A stretch of 64,000 nt of DNA from Amblyornis subalaris (Eukaryota; Chordata; Aves; Passeriformes; Ptilonorhynchidae). Under the pieces are notes generated by a model. That model was not told where the DNA came from. It did no database searches and worked only from the letters and a program-made list of their open reading frames with translations. How positions within the stretch are numbered: the stretch's first letter is position 1; each line of letters opens with the position of its first letter. Location: contig JACAXG010000007.1 in NCBI GenBank assembly GCA_018881555.1, forward strand, positions 1,936,643 to 2,000,642. Reading direction: 5' to 3'. This document shows, in pieces, positions 35,410-47,992 of the stretch. The position numbers and the translations under genes were made by a program.

Positions 35410-38400
35410 ATGGGCCGCCCGCCCGCCGCCCGCGGGCCGCTGCTGCTGTCGCTGCTGCTGCCGCTGCTGCCGCCGCTGGGGAGCGCCGCCGCCGCCGCCG
35501 AGCCGCGCCAGGTGTTCCGAGTGCTGGAGGAGCAGCCGCCCGGCACCTGGGTGGGCACCATCGCCACCCGGCCCGGCTTCACCTACCGCCTGAGCGAGCA
35601 CCACGAGCTCTTCGCCATCAACGCCACCTCGGGCGCCCTGCACACCCGCGCCACCATCGACCGCGAGAGCCTGGCCAGCGACGTGGTGGACCTGGTGGTG
35701 CTCTCCAGCCAGCCCACCTACCCCAGCGAGGTGCGCGTCCTGGTGCTCGACCTCAACGACAACGCGCCCGTCTTCCCCGACCCCTCCATCGTGGTGACTT
35801 TCAAGGAGGACACGGGCAGCGGGCGCCAGCTCATCCTGGACACCGCCACCGACGCCGACAGCGGCACCAATGGCGTGGACCACGGCTCCTATCGGATTGT
35901 GGCCGGCAACGAGGAGGGCCGGTTCCGCCTCAACATCACCCTCAACCCCAGCGGTGAGGGAGCTTTCTTGCACCTGGTTTCCCGCGGAGGGCTNGACCGG
36001 GAGGCCACCCCCACCTACCAGCTGTTGGTGCAGGTGGAGGACAAGGGCGAGCCCCGTCGGCGGGGNTACCTTCAGGTCAACGTCACCGTGCAGGACATCA
36101 ATGACAACCCGCCCATCTTCAGCCAGACGCTTTACCAGGCGCGAGTGCCTGAGGATGCGCCNGTCGGGGCCAGCGTTCTCCAGGTCACCGCGGCTGATGC
36201 TGATGAAGGCACCAACGCTGACATCCGCTACCGCCTGGAAGGAGGCGACGGTGGCGGCAGCGGCGCTGGGGACGGGGCTGGCAGCCTCCCTTTTGAGGTG
36301 GACCCTGAGAGCGGGGTGATCCGCATCCGCGAGCGCTTGGACTACGAGATGCGGCAGCAGTACTCGCTGACGGTCCAGGCCATGGACCGCGGGGTGCCGG
36401 CGCTGAGCGGCCGGGCCGAGGCCCTCATCCGCCTGCTCGACGTCAACGACAACGAGCCCCGCGTGAAGTTCCGCTACTTCCCGGCCACCTCCCGGTTTGC
36501 CTCTGTGGATGAGAACGCGGCCCCCGGTACGGTGGTGGCCCTGCTGACGGTGAGCGACGCCGACTCCCCCGCGGCCAACGGGAACATCTCCGTGTCGATC
36601 CTGGCGGGAAACGAGCAGCGGCACTTTGAGGTGCACAGCAGTAAGGTGCCCAACCTCAGCCTTATAAAGGTAGCGGCCGCGCTGGACCGGGAACGCATCC
36701 CGGCCTATAACCTTACCGTGGCAGTGGCGGATAACTATGGGGCTCCACCGCCACCTCCAGGCTCCCCCACGTCCGTCTTTTCCCCTGACGGAGCGGTGGC
36801 GGCTCCCGTGAGCCGCTCCTCNGTGGCCAGCCTGGTGATCTTTGTGAATGACATCAACGACCACCCGCCCGTCTTCGGGCAGTCGGTTTACAGGGTGAAC
36901 ATCAGCGAGGACGTGCCCCTGGGCAGCTACGTGCGGGGCCTGAGCGCCACGGACCGTGACTCGGGCCTCAACGCCAACCTCAAGTACAGCATCGTCTCGG
37001 GCAACGAGCTGGGCTGGTTCCGCATCAGCGAGCACAGCGGGCTGGTCACCACGGCTGGCCCCGAGGGCGGCACGGCCGGGCATGCTGCGGGCACGTCCGG
37101 CTCCAGCGGGCTGGACCGGGAGACTGCTTCTCAGGTGGTGCTCAACATCAGTGCCCGTGACCAGGGGGTGCAGCCCAAATTCTCCTACGCGCAGCTGGTG
37201 GTGACCATCCTGGATGTCAATGACAACAAACCTCGCTTCGGCCAGCCGGAGGGCTACCAGGTGTCCCTNGCTGAAAACTCCCTGTCAGGAACTGAGCTGC
37301 TGGTCCTGAGTGCCACTGATGGGGACCTGGGGGACAATGGGACTGTACGCTTCTCCCTGCAGGAGGCCGAGCCAGCACTGGCAGCAGTTGGCCCTGCCTC
37401 CNTGACCCCTCGCCAGATGTTTCGCCTGGATCCGGTTTTGGGCAAGCTCAGCACCATCTCGCAGCTGGACCGGGAGGAGCAGTCTCACTTCTCCCTGCAG
37501 GTCCTGGCCACTGATTTGGGCTCTCCCCCCCTTTCTTCGGTAGCCCGAGTTAACGTGACCATCCTGGATGTGAATGACAATAGCCCTGTGTTTTACCCTG
37601 TTCAGTATTTTGCCCATATCCAAGAGAACGAGCCAGCCGGAACCTATGTGACCACAGTGTCTGCCACGGACCCTGATTTGGGGCCCAATGGGACNGTCAA
37701 GTACAGCATCTCAGCTGGAGATACCTCCAGGTTTCAGNTCCATGGCCAGACAGGGGTCATCACAACAAAAATAGCCCTTGACAGGGAGGAGAAAACTGCT
37801 TACCAGTTGCAGATCGTGGCCACTGATGGTGGCCATCTTCAGTCACAGAACCAAGCCATTGTCACCATCACTGTCTTGGACACCCAGGACAACCCACCTG
37901 TTTTCAGCCAGGGCATGTACAGTTTTGTTGTGTTTGAAAATGTTGCCCTGGGTTACCACGTAGGTACTGTTTTTGCTTCCACCATGGACCTCAACACCAA
38001 CATCAGTTACCTCATTACGACAGGTGACCAGAGGGGCATGTTTGCCATCAACAGGGTGACGGGGCAGATCACCACAGCCAGTATCATTGACAGGGAGGAG
38101 CAAGCATTTTACCAGCTGAAGGTNGTTGCTAGAGGTGGGGCGATAACTGGCGACGCTGTGGTCAATATAACTGTCAAAGATCTAAATGACAATTCCCCGC
38201 ACTTCATCCACGTGGTGGAAAGTGTAAATGTGGTTGAAAACTGGAAAGCTGGGCATACCATATTCCAGGCCAAAGCTCTTGATCCTGATGAAGGTGTTAA
38301 TGGTGTGGTCCTTTACAGCCTTAAGCAAAACCCAAAGGGCTTGTTTTCAATCAATGAACAAACCGGTGCCATAAGCTTAACGGGGCCGCTTGACATAAAT

Positions 38401-40701
38401 GCTGGGTCTTACCAGGTTGAAATCCTGGCCTCGGATATGGGGGTGCCTCAGCTGTCCTCCAACTTTATCCTGACTGTCTCTGTGCATGATGTCAATGATA
38501 ACCCGCCTGTGTTCGACCAGCTTTCCTATGAAATTACTATTTTGGAGTCGGAGCCTGTGAATTCCAGGTTCTTTAAGGTACAGGCTTCTGACAAAGACTC
38601 GGGAGTGAACGGTGAAATAGCTTACAGTATAATTGAAGGAAATGCTGGGGATGCCTTTGGCATATTCCCAGATGGTCAGCTGTATATAAAAAGTGAACTG
38701 GACCGTGAACTTCAGGAAAGATATGTTTTACTGGTTGTTGCCTCTGATAGAGCAGTAGAACCACTNAATGCTACTGTGAATGTTACTGTGATTCTGGAGG
38801 ATGTAAATGATAACAGGCCCCTGTTCAACAGTACCAGCTACGTGTTTTATTTTGAAGAGGAGCAGAGGGGAGGCTCATATGTAGGTAAAATAAATGCTGT
38901 AGATAAAGACTTCGGGCCAAATGGTGAGGTCAGGTATTCGTTTGAGCACATGCAGCCAGATTTTGAGCTGAACACAGTAACTGGGGAAATTCGAAGCACT
39001 CATCAGTTTGACAGAGAAGCTCTTATGAGACAGAGGGGAGCTGCAGTATTTAGTCTCACAGTAATAGCAACAGATCAGGGGTTGCCAAAGCCTCTAAAGG
39101 ATCAGGCAACTGTACAGATCTACATGAAAGACATCAATGATAATGCCCCCAAATTCTTGAAGGATCTTTACCAAGCTACTATATCAGAACTGGCAGCAAA
39201 TCTGACACAGGTGCTGAGAGTTTCTGCCTCAGATGTTGATGAAGGGGTTAATGGGTTGATTCACTACTCTGTAATCAAGGGAAATGAAGAAAACCAGTTT
39301 GCAATAGATAGCAGCACAGGCCAAGTGACCTTAGTAGGCAAACTGGATCATGAGGCTACTGCATCATATTCCCTTGTCATCCAGGCAGTAGACTCTGGAG
39401 CTGTTTCCCTAAGTTCAACTTGCATGTTGAGCATTGATGTATTGGATGAAAATGATAACAGTCCTTCCTTCCCTAAGTCAACCTTGCTAGTGGATGTCTT
39501 GGAGAACATGAGGGTTGGGGAACTCGTGTCGTCTGTCACTGCCACTGATTCTGATTCAGGTGACAACGCTGACCTCCACTATAGCATTACGGGGACAAAC
39601 AACCACGGGACCTTTAGCATCAGCCCCAACACCGGGAGTATTTTCCTGGCCAAGAAACTGGACTTTGAGACACAGTCTCTGTATAAATTAAACATAACAG
39701 CTAAAGACCAAGGAAGGCCGCCGCGGTCATCCACGATGTCAGTGGTCATACACNTTCGGGATTTCAACGATAACCCTCCTCATTTTCCGCCGGGTGACAT
39801 CTTTAAGTCGATTGTTGAGAACGTTCCTGTGGGTTCCTCTGTCATTTCCGTGACTGCTCACGATCCGGACGCGGATATTAACGGGCAGCTAACGTACGCC
39901 ATCATCCAGCAGATGCCAAGGGGGAATCATTTCCGGATAGATGAGGTGAGAGGGACGATATTCACCAATGCCGAAATCGATCGGGAGTTTGCCAATCTCT
40001 TTGAGCTGACGGTGAAAGCCACGGATCAGGCCGTCCCCGTGGAGTCCCGGCGGTTTGCTCTGAAGAACGTGACCATTCTGGTGACGGATCAGAACGACAA
40101 CGTCCCCGTGTTCGTGTCGCAGAACGCCCTCGCGGCCGACCCCTCGGTTGTCATCGGTTCGATCCTGACCACGATCGTCGCTGCGGACCCTGACGAGGGT
40201 GCCAACGGGGAGGTGGAGTATGAAATAGTCAATGGAGACACCGAGACCTTCATTGTGGATCGCTACAGCGGAGATCTAAGAGTAGCCTCAGCGCTGGTGC
40301 CTTCCCAGCTCATCTACAACCTCATAGTTTCTGCCACTGACCTCGGCCCCGAGAGGAGGAAATCCACCACTGAGATGACCATAATTCTGCAAGGGGTCGA
40401 CGGGCCTGTTTTCACTCAGCCGAAATACATCACCATCCTGAAGGAGGGCGAGCCCATCGGGACGAACGTGATCTCCCTGGAGGCGGCGAGCCCGCGGGGC
40501 TCGGAGGCGCAGGTGGAATATTACATCGTGTCCGTCCGCTGCGACGACAGGAGCCTCGGCCGCCTCTTCACCATCGGGCGCCACACCGGGGTCATCCAGA
40601 CCGCTGCCATCCTGGACAGGGAGCAGGGAGCGCGGCTCTACCTGGTGGATGTTTACGCCATCGAAAAGTCATCTGTTCTGCCCCGCACGCAACGAGCAGA
40701 G
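35410..40701 (+). CDS. FAT4: FAT atypical cadherin 4, first coding exon (N-terminal 1764 residues)
   Basis: FAT4 is a giant single-pass cadherin that binds DCHS1 on adjacent cells and acts in planar polarity and Hippo-linked growth control. The ATG at 35410 sits in a good context (GTCGCCATGG) and opens a Leu/Ala-rich signal peptide, cleaved around residues 24-30 just before AEPRQVF. Cadherin repeats then follow, ending near residues 118, 234, 350, 486, 608, 725, 829, 930, 1033, 1137, 1247, 1352, 1457, 1566 and 1666, most with a DxNDNxP motif. The 16th is cut by the exon end. LDRE-type motifs occur in most repeats. Similarity to human FAT4, recalled from memory, is very high throughout, for example VFPDPSIVVTFKED near residue 120. 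The remaining repeats and the EGF, laminin-G, transmembrane and cytoplasmic parts lie in later exons. Oddities: Gly/Ala/Pro-rich loop insertions in repeats 3-6, and junctions 7/8 and 15/16 without good calcium motifs. Eleven single N bases leave 11 ambiguous codons, but there is no frameshift. Confidence 0.97.
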
Positions 40702-40707
40702 GTAAAG
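40702..40707 (+). other. FAT4: Splice donor of FAT4 coding exon 1
   Basis: AGAG followed by GTAAAG at 40702 is a good donor. 5292 coding bases precede it, exactly 1764 codons, so the intron is phase 0. The frame changes from FAT4-like (ending RTQRAE) to unrelated residues right here, and human FAT4 continues with VEITLQDINDNPP. Read-through would end at a TGA at 40762-40764 after 20 extra residues. Confidence 0.93.
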
Positions 40708-43700
40708 GTTTATTCACTAATTATTTCCCTGTTTTACCACTCCTGTGTAATTCCAGGATTATGATTGGTCTTTCACTGAAGTCATCGTGTCAGTGTTGGG
40801 ACAGGAGAGCTGGCTCTGAACAGCTCATAACGTGTCTCCAGTCAGGGATGTTCTTGCCGTCCCTGCCTGGCTAAGTCCCTGGGGTGATGGGTCTCCTCAC
40901 ACACCTCCAGTTTAGGTTACTCTTTTACCTGATTCACTGATGAGTGTGAAAATGGTCTTGTTTCTGTTCTTGGATGTGACAGGTGCTAAAAGTGTAACAC
41001 TTTAGTTGGAAGCTTTCCTTATCACAAAACCATTTGCCTTGACTGAAGGGTCTTTAAGTGTCCTCTGCCTGACTAGCTTGAAAAGGATGGAAAACAGGTT
41101 TGAAATGTCACCCGTGAAGTACAAGTGTTTTATTTGCTCTGTCTTGTAGTTGAGTCACAGAGCTGATCGTTCACACCATTACTGAGAAGCCAGGTGTGAA
41201 AAGGAGTCTTGTGTTTGTTTNCAGTCACACCATCTCCTGGAGCTGCCTTCTGCACTTCACCAGGAGCCATTTGACATGCCATTCCTGGGAATTTGGGGCT
41301 GGCACTGCTGAGTGGGTCGGCCAGCAGAGGATGCTGGTAGAGTGTACTGGTTCAATCATTTCCCTGTCCAGCTGAACATGCTCCCTCAATACTGCACAGC
41401 CCTACAGATCCCAGGCATTACCCCCAGCTATAATTCCTCCTAGGAATGCTCTCTTAGTTTTGATACTATGATGGTTTGCAGGGTTGAGGTTTTTATCTGT
41501 TTGATTTTAGCAAAAGTGATACTTTGAATTCTTACTTGACAGCTGTAGATTTTTCTCTCCATAGCTGCTTTTTTGTTGTTTCTGCTGCAGGTTGAGTATG
41601 ATANGTGTTGATGTATAACCTCACTCTCCTATCCTGGCAATGACAGATGCTCTCCAAAGTAATTGCCAGGGAGTTTAAGCACTATTCAAACTCCAAGATT
41701 TCTTTGCACTTGTGAGCTCATCCTGGTGTGTGTGCAACGTGCAGCTGATTGTCATGTTTTGAAGAGCAGTAGCGTGTTGGAAAACGACCTGTTCTAGTAG
41801 TGCTGCTGGTTTAGGTAATTCGTGATATTTTTATGAGAATGTTCTTGTTGTGCAGGTCTTTGTACCCCTGCTAGCAATTTGTGAAGGATAGACCTTTATA
41901 ATTTTTTTCTTATTTTTATGTCATATTCTGTCTTGACAGGCAGTTGTTTTGAGGGTCAGGCCTTTGTCATTGGATATTTGAATCATGACCCTTCAACTTT
42001 GAGTCTGAGCCAAGAGTTTCTTGATGGGGAAGGACTCATAAGAGACCCAATTATATGGTTGCAATATTCTTACATGTTGTAAAAGCATTTAATATGAGTA
42101 TTTGCTGAGCAGGGAAGAGAACAACCATTGAAACTTCAAACAAATTGTACATTGTTGAATACAAACCACTTTTGAAATCACAAGCAAATGTTTTATTCTG
42201 TAAAGGACATTGAGAGCCATAATTGGGAGCTAGGATTTCCTATTACTGGTTATATCTTTATAGCCTCTAAAATGTGTCTTCTTCCAAATGTAATTAGCTT
42301 ACTGTGCTTCTTTAGAAATGTATTATAAATTATAATCAGCTTTCAACTTTGAGAAACATAACCATATGCAGTCTTTCTCTTAACTGATTGGATTTCTCTG
42401 GAAGGCTTTTGCTGTCCAACACTCGAACAAGAATTACAGTGACATTCTTTGTGCAAGCTGACTGTCAGTGGGTGCTGAATAAGCAACACAGCCTTTTTTC
42501 CACGTTTCTTTTGGATGGCAAGATTTTGGGGTTTTGGTCTGATGTATGCGGTGCGCATATTTTGGTCTTAGAGCTTGCTGTCAGTNTAATTTCACAAAAA
42601 ATGAGCCAGAGCCCAAGTACATGAGCAACCCACCTTAAAGCACGCNCTTGCTCTGTGTCATCTGTGCGGCAAATGTGTAATCCAGAAGGTTTTGTGTTTT
42701 ATTCCAGGGCTGAGTTTTAAGGTGCTGGTTTGACTGGTGGTATAAACGGAACACTGATGAGAGACNAAAAAAGGTGCCGGAACCTGTGGAATATTTAGAG
42801 CCACAGAACTGGACTGTTCTTTTGTTTATAATGTCTTCAACTTCTTTATAGTATATATATGGTAAGATGAAGACTGGCTGACTTTAGATTCCCCCAAGAA
42901 AAGGAAGTTGTAAAGCGTCAGTGCAGGTGTGCAGACAAAGCCTGATAGGTCTGGTGCCACTATACTNGACAGCTCTCTGCACNCATAACCTGGATATAAG
43001 TTTTGTTTATTTTCTATTTGGTTTTGTTTGTTGGCTTTGGTTTGGATTGTTATTTTTTTGTTGGGGAAAAAGCATGAATATTGTGTGTTTTTATTCTTCC
43101 TCCTCTTACAAAGAGTATGTTGGGGTTTGTGTCTTAGTATGGTTAAAGAAACGGGAAAAACAGTAATAGGATATTCTTATTCTACATGATTGTTCTTCAT
43201 TGCCTGCCACGCTCTCTGCCCTGATGCCAGCAATCATTTCAATTGCACCGTGGCATGTGAGTGAACCACTGAGCCCGTGGAGCTGCCCAGTGCTAAACAT
43301 GCTGTCTGGGACTGGTGAAGAGAGCAGCGGGAGTAGGAAAGTTAATAGATCTTTTGTCTAATACTGACTTCAGCAAGGAGCTTGGGTGACAGGTACCTGG
43401 TGTGAAATAAGCATATTTACGGTTTCAAAGCAGTGAGCAGGCTTTGTCCTGCCAGCAGGCAGTATCAAAGAAGAGCAGGCTTGCGTGAATCCCCTTGCTC
43501 NAGAAGTGAATGAATCCTTGTCCTTGGGAAATGGTGTGATTATTTTCTCCCTAAATTCTGTCATTAGTTTATTTTTTTTTTTTTGTAATAATATCAAATA
43601 CATGGAAAAGATCCACCTAGTGCTCTAACTGAAGAAGAAAGTATCTTTCCAGCACTTCTCATCCATCCCTGGGGTTTGCCCTATAGGATCAGACTAAAGA

Positions 43701-44755
43701 CCTGCTGACTGCATAGCTCCCAGGGTTGTGTGTGCTTTCTGAACAGAGCATCCAAGGGCAGAGCTTTGCAGTGGAAGGACTGTGGGGAATCCCTTCTGAA
43801 CCCAAAGCAGCCCACATGCCTTGAAACCGAAGGGTTCTGTTACTTTCAGGAAAGTAACAGCAAAAAGTTTAGTAAACAAAGATGTTTATTTACAATTTGT
43901 GGCTTATTTTTTGTAGCACTAGCTTTCGTCTTGTGTATGTTTCTGTGCTTGTTGTTACTGTATGGAGGGAAAATTGGTGGGTGGTGGGGAGTCAGAAAGG
44001 TGCAAATAGCGAGGTAAAGCTTTTTGCAAGTGCCAAGTACTTGAGATTTGTAAAGAAAACCCAAGTGCTTGTTCCAGTGCATTTTACAGCTACATGGTGT
44101 AATTTTGGATGGTAATTGTTGAATTTGAAAGCTTGTCTTTTAATTTCATTTTGGACTTTTATCCTGTTNATAATCTACAGTGGCAAACCAGTTGATTTGA
44201 TGTTGTTTGGATGTGGGTTTTGATCAGTCTTAGCTTTTCCACCTCTTGTATTAATCATTAGGTGTTGCACTGTTGNTCTCATGTGAAAAAGCATAATGTA
44301 GGTGTCCTGAAGGGATCCCTTCAGTTTACCATTTTATACCTTTTTAAGTGTTTCTGCTAGGAAAAATCCCCTCAGCAATTACTTTACTCCTTTCTCTTGG
44401 CTCTCCAANGTAAATTCTCTTTTAACCTTTGGGGCAGGGCTGAGGGTTTCACCATCGTGGTTTTATATTTAATATAGAATGACTAATGCCTATTGGCATC
44501 ACTTGCACACCACATGACTCCTCTCAGTCCTGCCTCCCCAAAACAATGTGCTGTGGGATATTTTGGGTGGTCGTGCGTTGTACCCTGTTTTGTGTCTGGC
44601 AGCAATAATAGGAACCCAGGGACAATACCTCATCTTCTGTGCTGTGTTACCAGGGATTAAGAGGAATTAGACAGGATCTGCAGTTTGCATGTTTAACCCT
44701 TCAGTGGGTAGCTTCCTTGAAAGGAGCCGTGGGTTTGCTAGGAACCAGTAGTCCC

Positions 44756-44771
44756 TATATATATATATATA
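44756..44771. repeat. (TA)8 microsatellite
   Basis: Eight TA units, followed by GTCATGTATATATCATG, which extends the AT-alternating character. Confidence 0.9.
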
Positions 44772-47700
44772 GTCATGTATATATCATGTGTGCCAAATGA
44801 GAGGGTAACACTTCGGGAGGTGAACTCCTTGTTCAGCTAAACATCTTTCATATACTTTAAATAGGTTCATCGTTTCCAAGGAAGGGAGAAGAAGGGTGTA
44901 AATGAGGAAAATGTATAAACTTGAAATGAAGGATTTAGTGATGGTATTGATTTGAAAATGGAAATACTTGGAGAGGCAGATCAGTGGTCCTATTAGTGCT
45001 TTTTGCTTGTGAATGTTAATATCCTCTCAAAAGAGGGGAGATTGTCTTCATTTTCAGACAGGGATAAATGAGACACTTGAGTTTTCTTTCGCACTTGTTA
45101 ACTGCATCTTGTGAATACTTCAAGATTGACNCCCTTGGGAAGCTTGGACTGCCAAGCTGGGGAAGTGTTCTTTATTCAGGCAAGATGTGGGGATTTTAGG
45201 CAGTGCTTGCTGCTGGCTTATTAAAGATATGGAAGTTAATGAAGACAGGCAGAATGAATGGCCCTGNCCTCCTGGAAAGAAAATCCTAGGACATTTTGCT
45301 TTGACTCAATGTGATCTGCAGCCGTGGCCATAAAACCAGGGTTGCATGGTGTAAGTAGCTGGTGTGGAGCTTTTTGTCTCAGCCCAGGCTATGTCCTGTG
45401 GCTGAGCTAGCTCTGTGTCATTCCTGCATCCCTTGGGCTGGGTACCACTTCAGGGGTGTGGTGTCAGACCCAACATCCGTTTGAGAGAAGAAAAGGGGTG
45501 GCCTGCTGGGGCAGAACACCGAAGGTGCTACTTCTCTAGCCAAGCTGGCTAATGGCAAGCTTTAAATTTAGTAAGGGAATTTGAAACCCACTTCAGAGGA
45601 GTCTTATCTGGCGTGTCTTGTATTTACGTGTACAAGTAAGAACAATGGGGTGCTCCTTGTATTCATGCTATTTATAAGTNGGTTTATTCTTTATGATACA
45701 TGGCACATCAATTGTTGCTTGACAAAGGAAACTGCTTATGAAACATTGGAGTAAACAATGAAAATCTGCTGCTTTGTCCCANCTCCAAAGCTGCTTTTTT
45801 TTCTTCCTAGAGCTGATATTGCTGATTCTAAGTAACGTGTAATTATTTAAGTTACTGCTGTCCTTTGCATGATCTGAAAAAGGATCTCTAAGCTTTCCTT
45901 GAACTAGAGTGGGAGATGAATGTGCCTTGTGTGGAAAACTATTCAAAACCAATTTGTGTGTTTTGGTTCAAAGTTGGCCCTTTTTTCATCCTCTCTAATT
46001 TCTTTAATGATTCTGCCTTGTTACGTGTTCTCAATATCTAGAATTTCTCATTTCTTTGCTATTTTAGCAGCCTTTGGGCATTTTTGCATGTGAGGTCACT
46101 TCATAATTTTTATGTTAAAAATCACTAGACTTTAAAAACAACATTCTTTATTACGGAAAATATTATTTTTCATGCGTCTCTAATGCGAACACTAGAAATA
46201 ATAGCCCAAAAAACAGGGCAAAATTTTCATGTGCTTATTTTTGCTAAGTGTTAAGTTCTTCATACAAATCTCCAAATGGTTCTTGGGTTCTATCGATGTT
46301 AATAAGCGAGTCCTTTTCCATGTAAAGCGATACCCCCAGTGCTGATGGAGTGCAGGTTTCTTTCCATGTGTTAGGTGAAGCAATCAGTGGCTGTTCACTT
46401 GCTCCAGAAGTTGGTCACCAAAAGCCCTCTTGGAGTCTCCAGTTCTCACCAGTGTCATTGCTGGGGCAGGACCGTGTTGGTTTTGGTGTCTGGGATCTTC
46501 GCTGTTGTCTTTTCCTGTTTTTCCTGCACAGTTTCTCTGCGACTGCACCTCACCAAAGGATGCTGGTTCCCTTTGGACTGGCAGAAGTGTCCACGTTCTG
46601 AGTCTTTCCAGGGGTGGATTTTGAATTGCCACTGCCCACCCCTCCAGTNGCAAGGTGTCCATTTAATTTATATCAAAGCCAGCCCTTAGCATGACATAGT
46701 TCTGCTGGTACAGTTTGTTTTAACTGTGTCTAGACTGGGGAGTAGCNTTACTGTTAGCTCAGTTTGGTTTCTTACACGTGTAATCGTGTCTGTGCAAAAC
46801 CTTGTATGTAGGCAAGCCCTAGCACTCTGGTGTTCCAACTAAAAAATGAATTTATGGTGGCTAAAAATGAAGTCAAACAAAGAGTTTTCCTAACACATTC
46901 CCAAAGTCTGGAAAAGCGGTGCTAGATCAGAATGGTGCATCAGTGCCATGCTGATCCGTTTCAGGAGATTTATAGCCTGGCTTGGCTTGGCCAAGAATAA
47001 TACCAGATATGTTAGAGAAACTGTGTCTTTGTTTTACTGCGATGTTTCTCTCTATTCTAATAAATCTTATTTTTAATTAGGCCCTCAGTCTAGACTGTCA
47101 GGCAGGTTTGTTTTTGTAGTGATCTATTTTTGTTTANTTCCTCGCAGCGAAAACATTCCAAGAGGACAGTAGAACAGATGGAAACTGATAGCCATGATCA
47201 CACTGTAAAAATACATTGAGTTGCATTAGTTAATGCAAAGGAATGCCAAAGGGCCTGTTATGAAGTGGTAATTTATGTGCCAACAGCTATGCAAAAAGTA
47301 ATGAAAACAAGAGTTTGCCTTAGCATTTCACATCCTGCAGCCATCCCACATACACACTGTTAGTAGGCTGCTGCATGTATTGACACAGTGATCCTAAATA
47401 NGTGTATAGGGGTTCTGCTGCAATTAATGCAGCCATCCAGACTTACAGACTGAAAGGCATTCAGCACCTCCNAGGCTCAGACAGGTGGAAGGAGCTTTGG
47501 GGGCTCCTTTTGGAGAAGAGTATCTTCTTGCAGTGCATCACCTTCCCGGCCCTCTACACTCTGTCCCAGAGGTGGCATCATCCCATGGCTGAGTTTGGGT
47601 TCCCTGCAGTGGCCATGTGAGGGAAGATAACTCCTAAGAGCCCTGTGAAGTTGATTAGGATTCTCTAATAGAGATGAAACACAAAGACAGGGTTTTTCTC

Positions 47701-47850
47701 ACAGATCCTGAAGTGAAACGAATGGGAAGAGGTTTGCAATGTGCCATATGGCCGGTATGGGAAGTGTCATCAGCATTAACAGGAAATTGTAACTCTCTTG
47801 ATTTTACACATGAGCATTTTTCTGTCACTCCATACCCCTGTATACAGTCC

Positions 47851-47992
47851 CGTTCCAGCTCTCTTGTAGTCCGTTTAGGCACTGGAAGGTTCTCTAAGGT
47901 CTCNCTGGACCCTTCTCTTCTCCAGGCTGAACAACCCNGAGTCCCTCAGCCTGTCTTGATAGAAGAGGTGCTCCAGCCCTCGTGGCATCTAC
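47851..47992 (-). mobile_element. CR1 LINE fragment, reverse
   Basis: CTTGTAGTCCGTTTAGGCAC, TCTCTTCTCCAGGCTGAACA, CCCTCAGCCTGTCTTGATAG and GAGGTGCTCCAGCCCTCGTG are the reverse complement of a CR1 segment lying somewhat inside the 3' end. The extreme 3' terminus is missing. The short frame spanning it is not a gene. Confidence 0.9.

Larger units (their letters stand above)
34540..37300. promoter_or_regulatory. CpG island over FAT4 promoter and 5' exon
   Basis: Very high GC and dense CpG begin near 34540, peak at 34730-35520 and continue through roughly the first 1.9 kb of the coding exon before fading near 37300. Islands at transcription starts are usual for developmental vertebrate genes. 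Long reading frames on all strands in this interval result from the base composition. Confidence 0.9.

Noticed and set aside
35005..37083. A 692-codon open frame on the minus strand opposite the FAT4 exon
   Set aside because: It mirrors the GC-rich codons of FAT4 in antisense, has no recognisable family, and ends where GC content falls. It is a composition shadow and not a gene.
40702..40764. Continuation of the FAT4 frame for 20 residues into the intron
   Set aside because: Homology to FAT4 stops exactly at a good GTAAAG donor and the extension is unrelated sequence.
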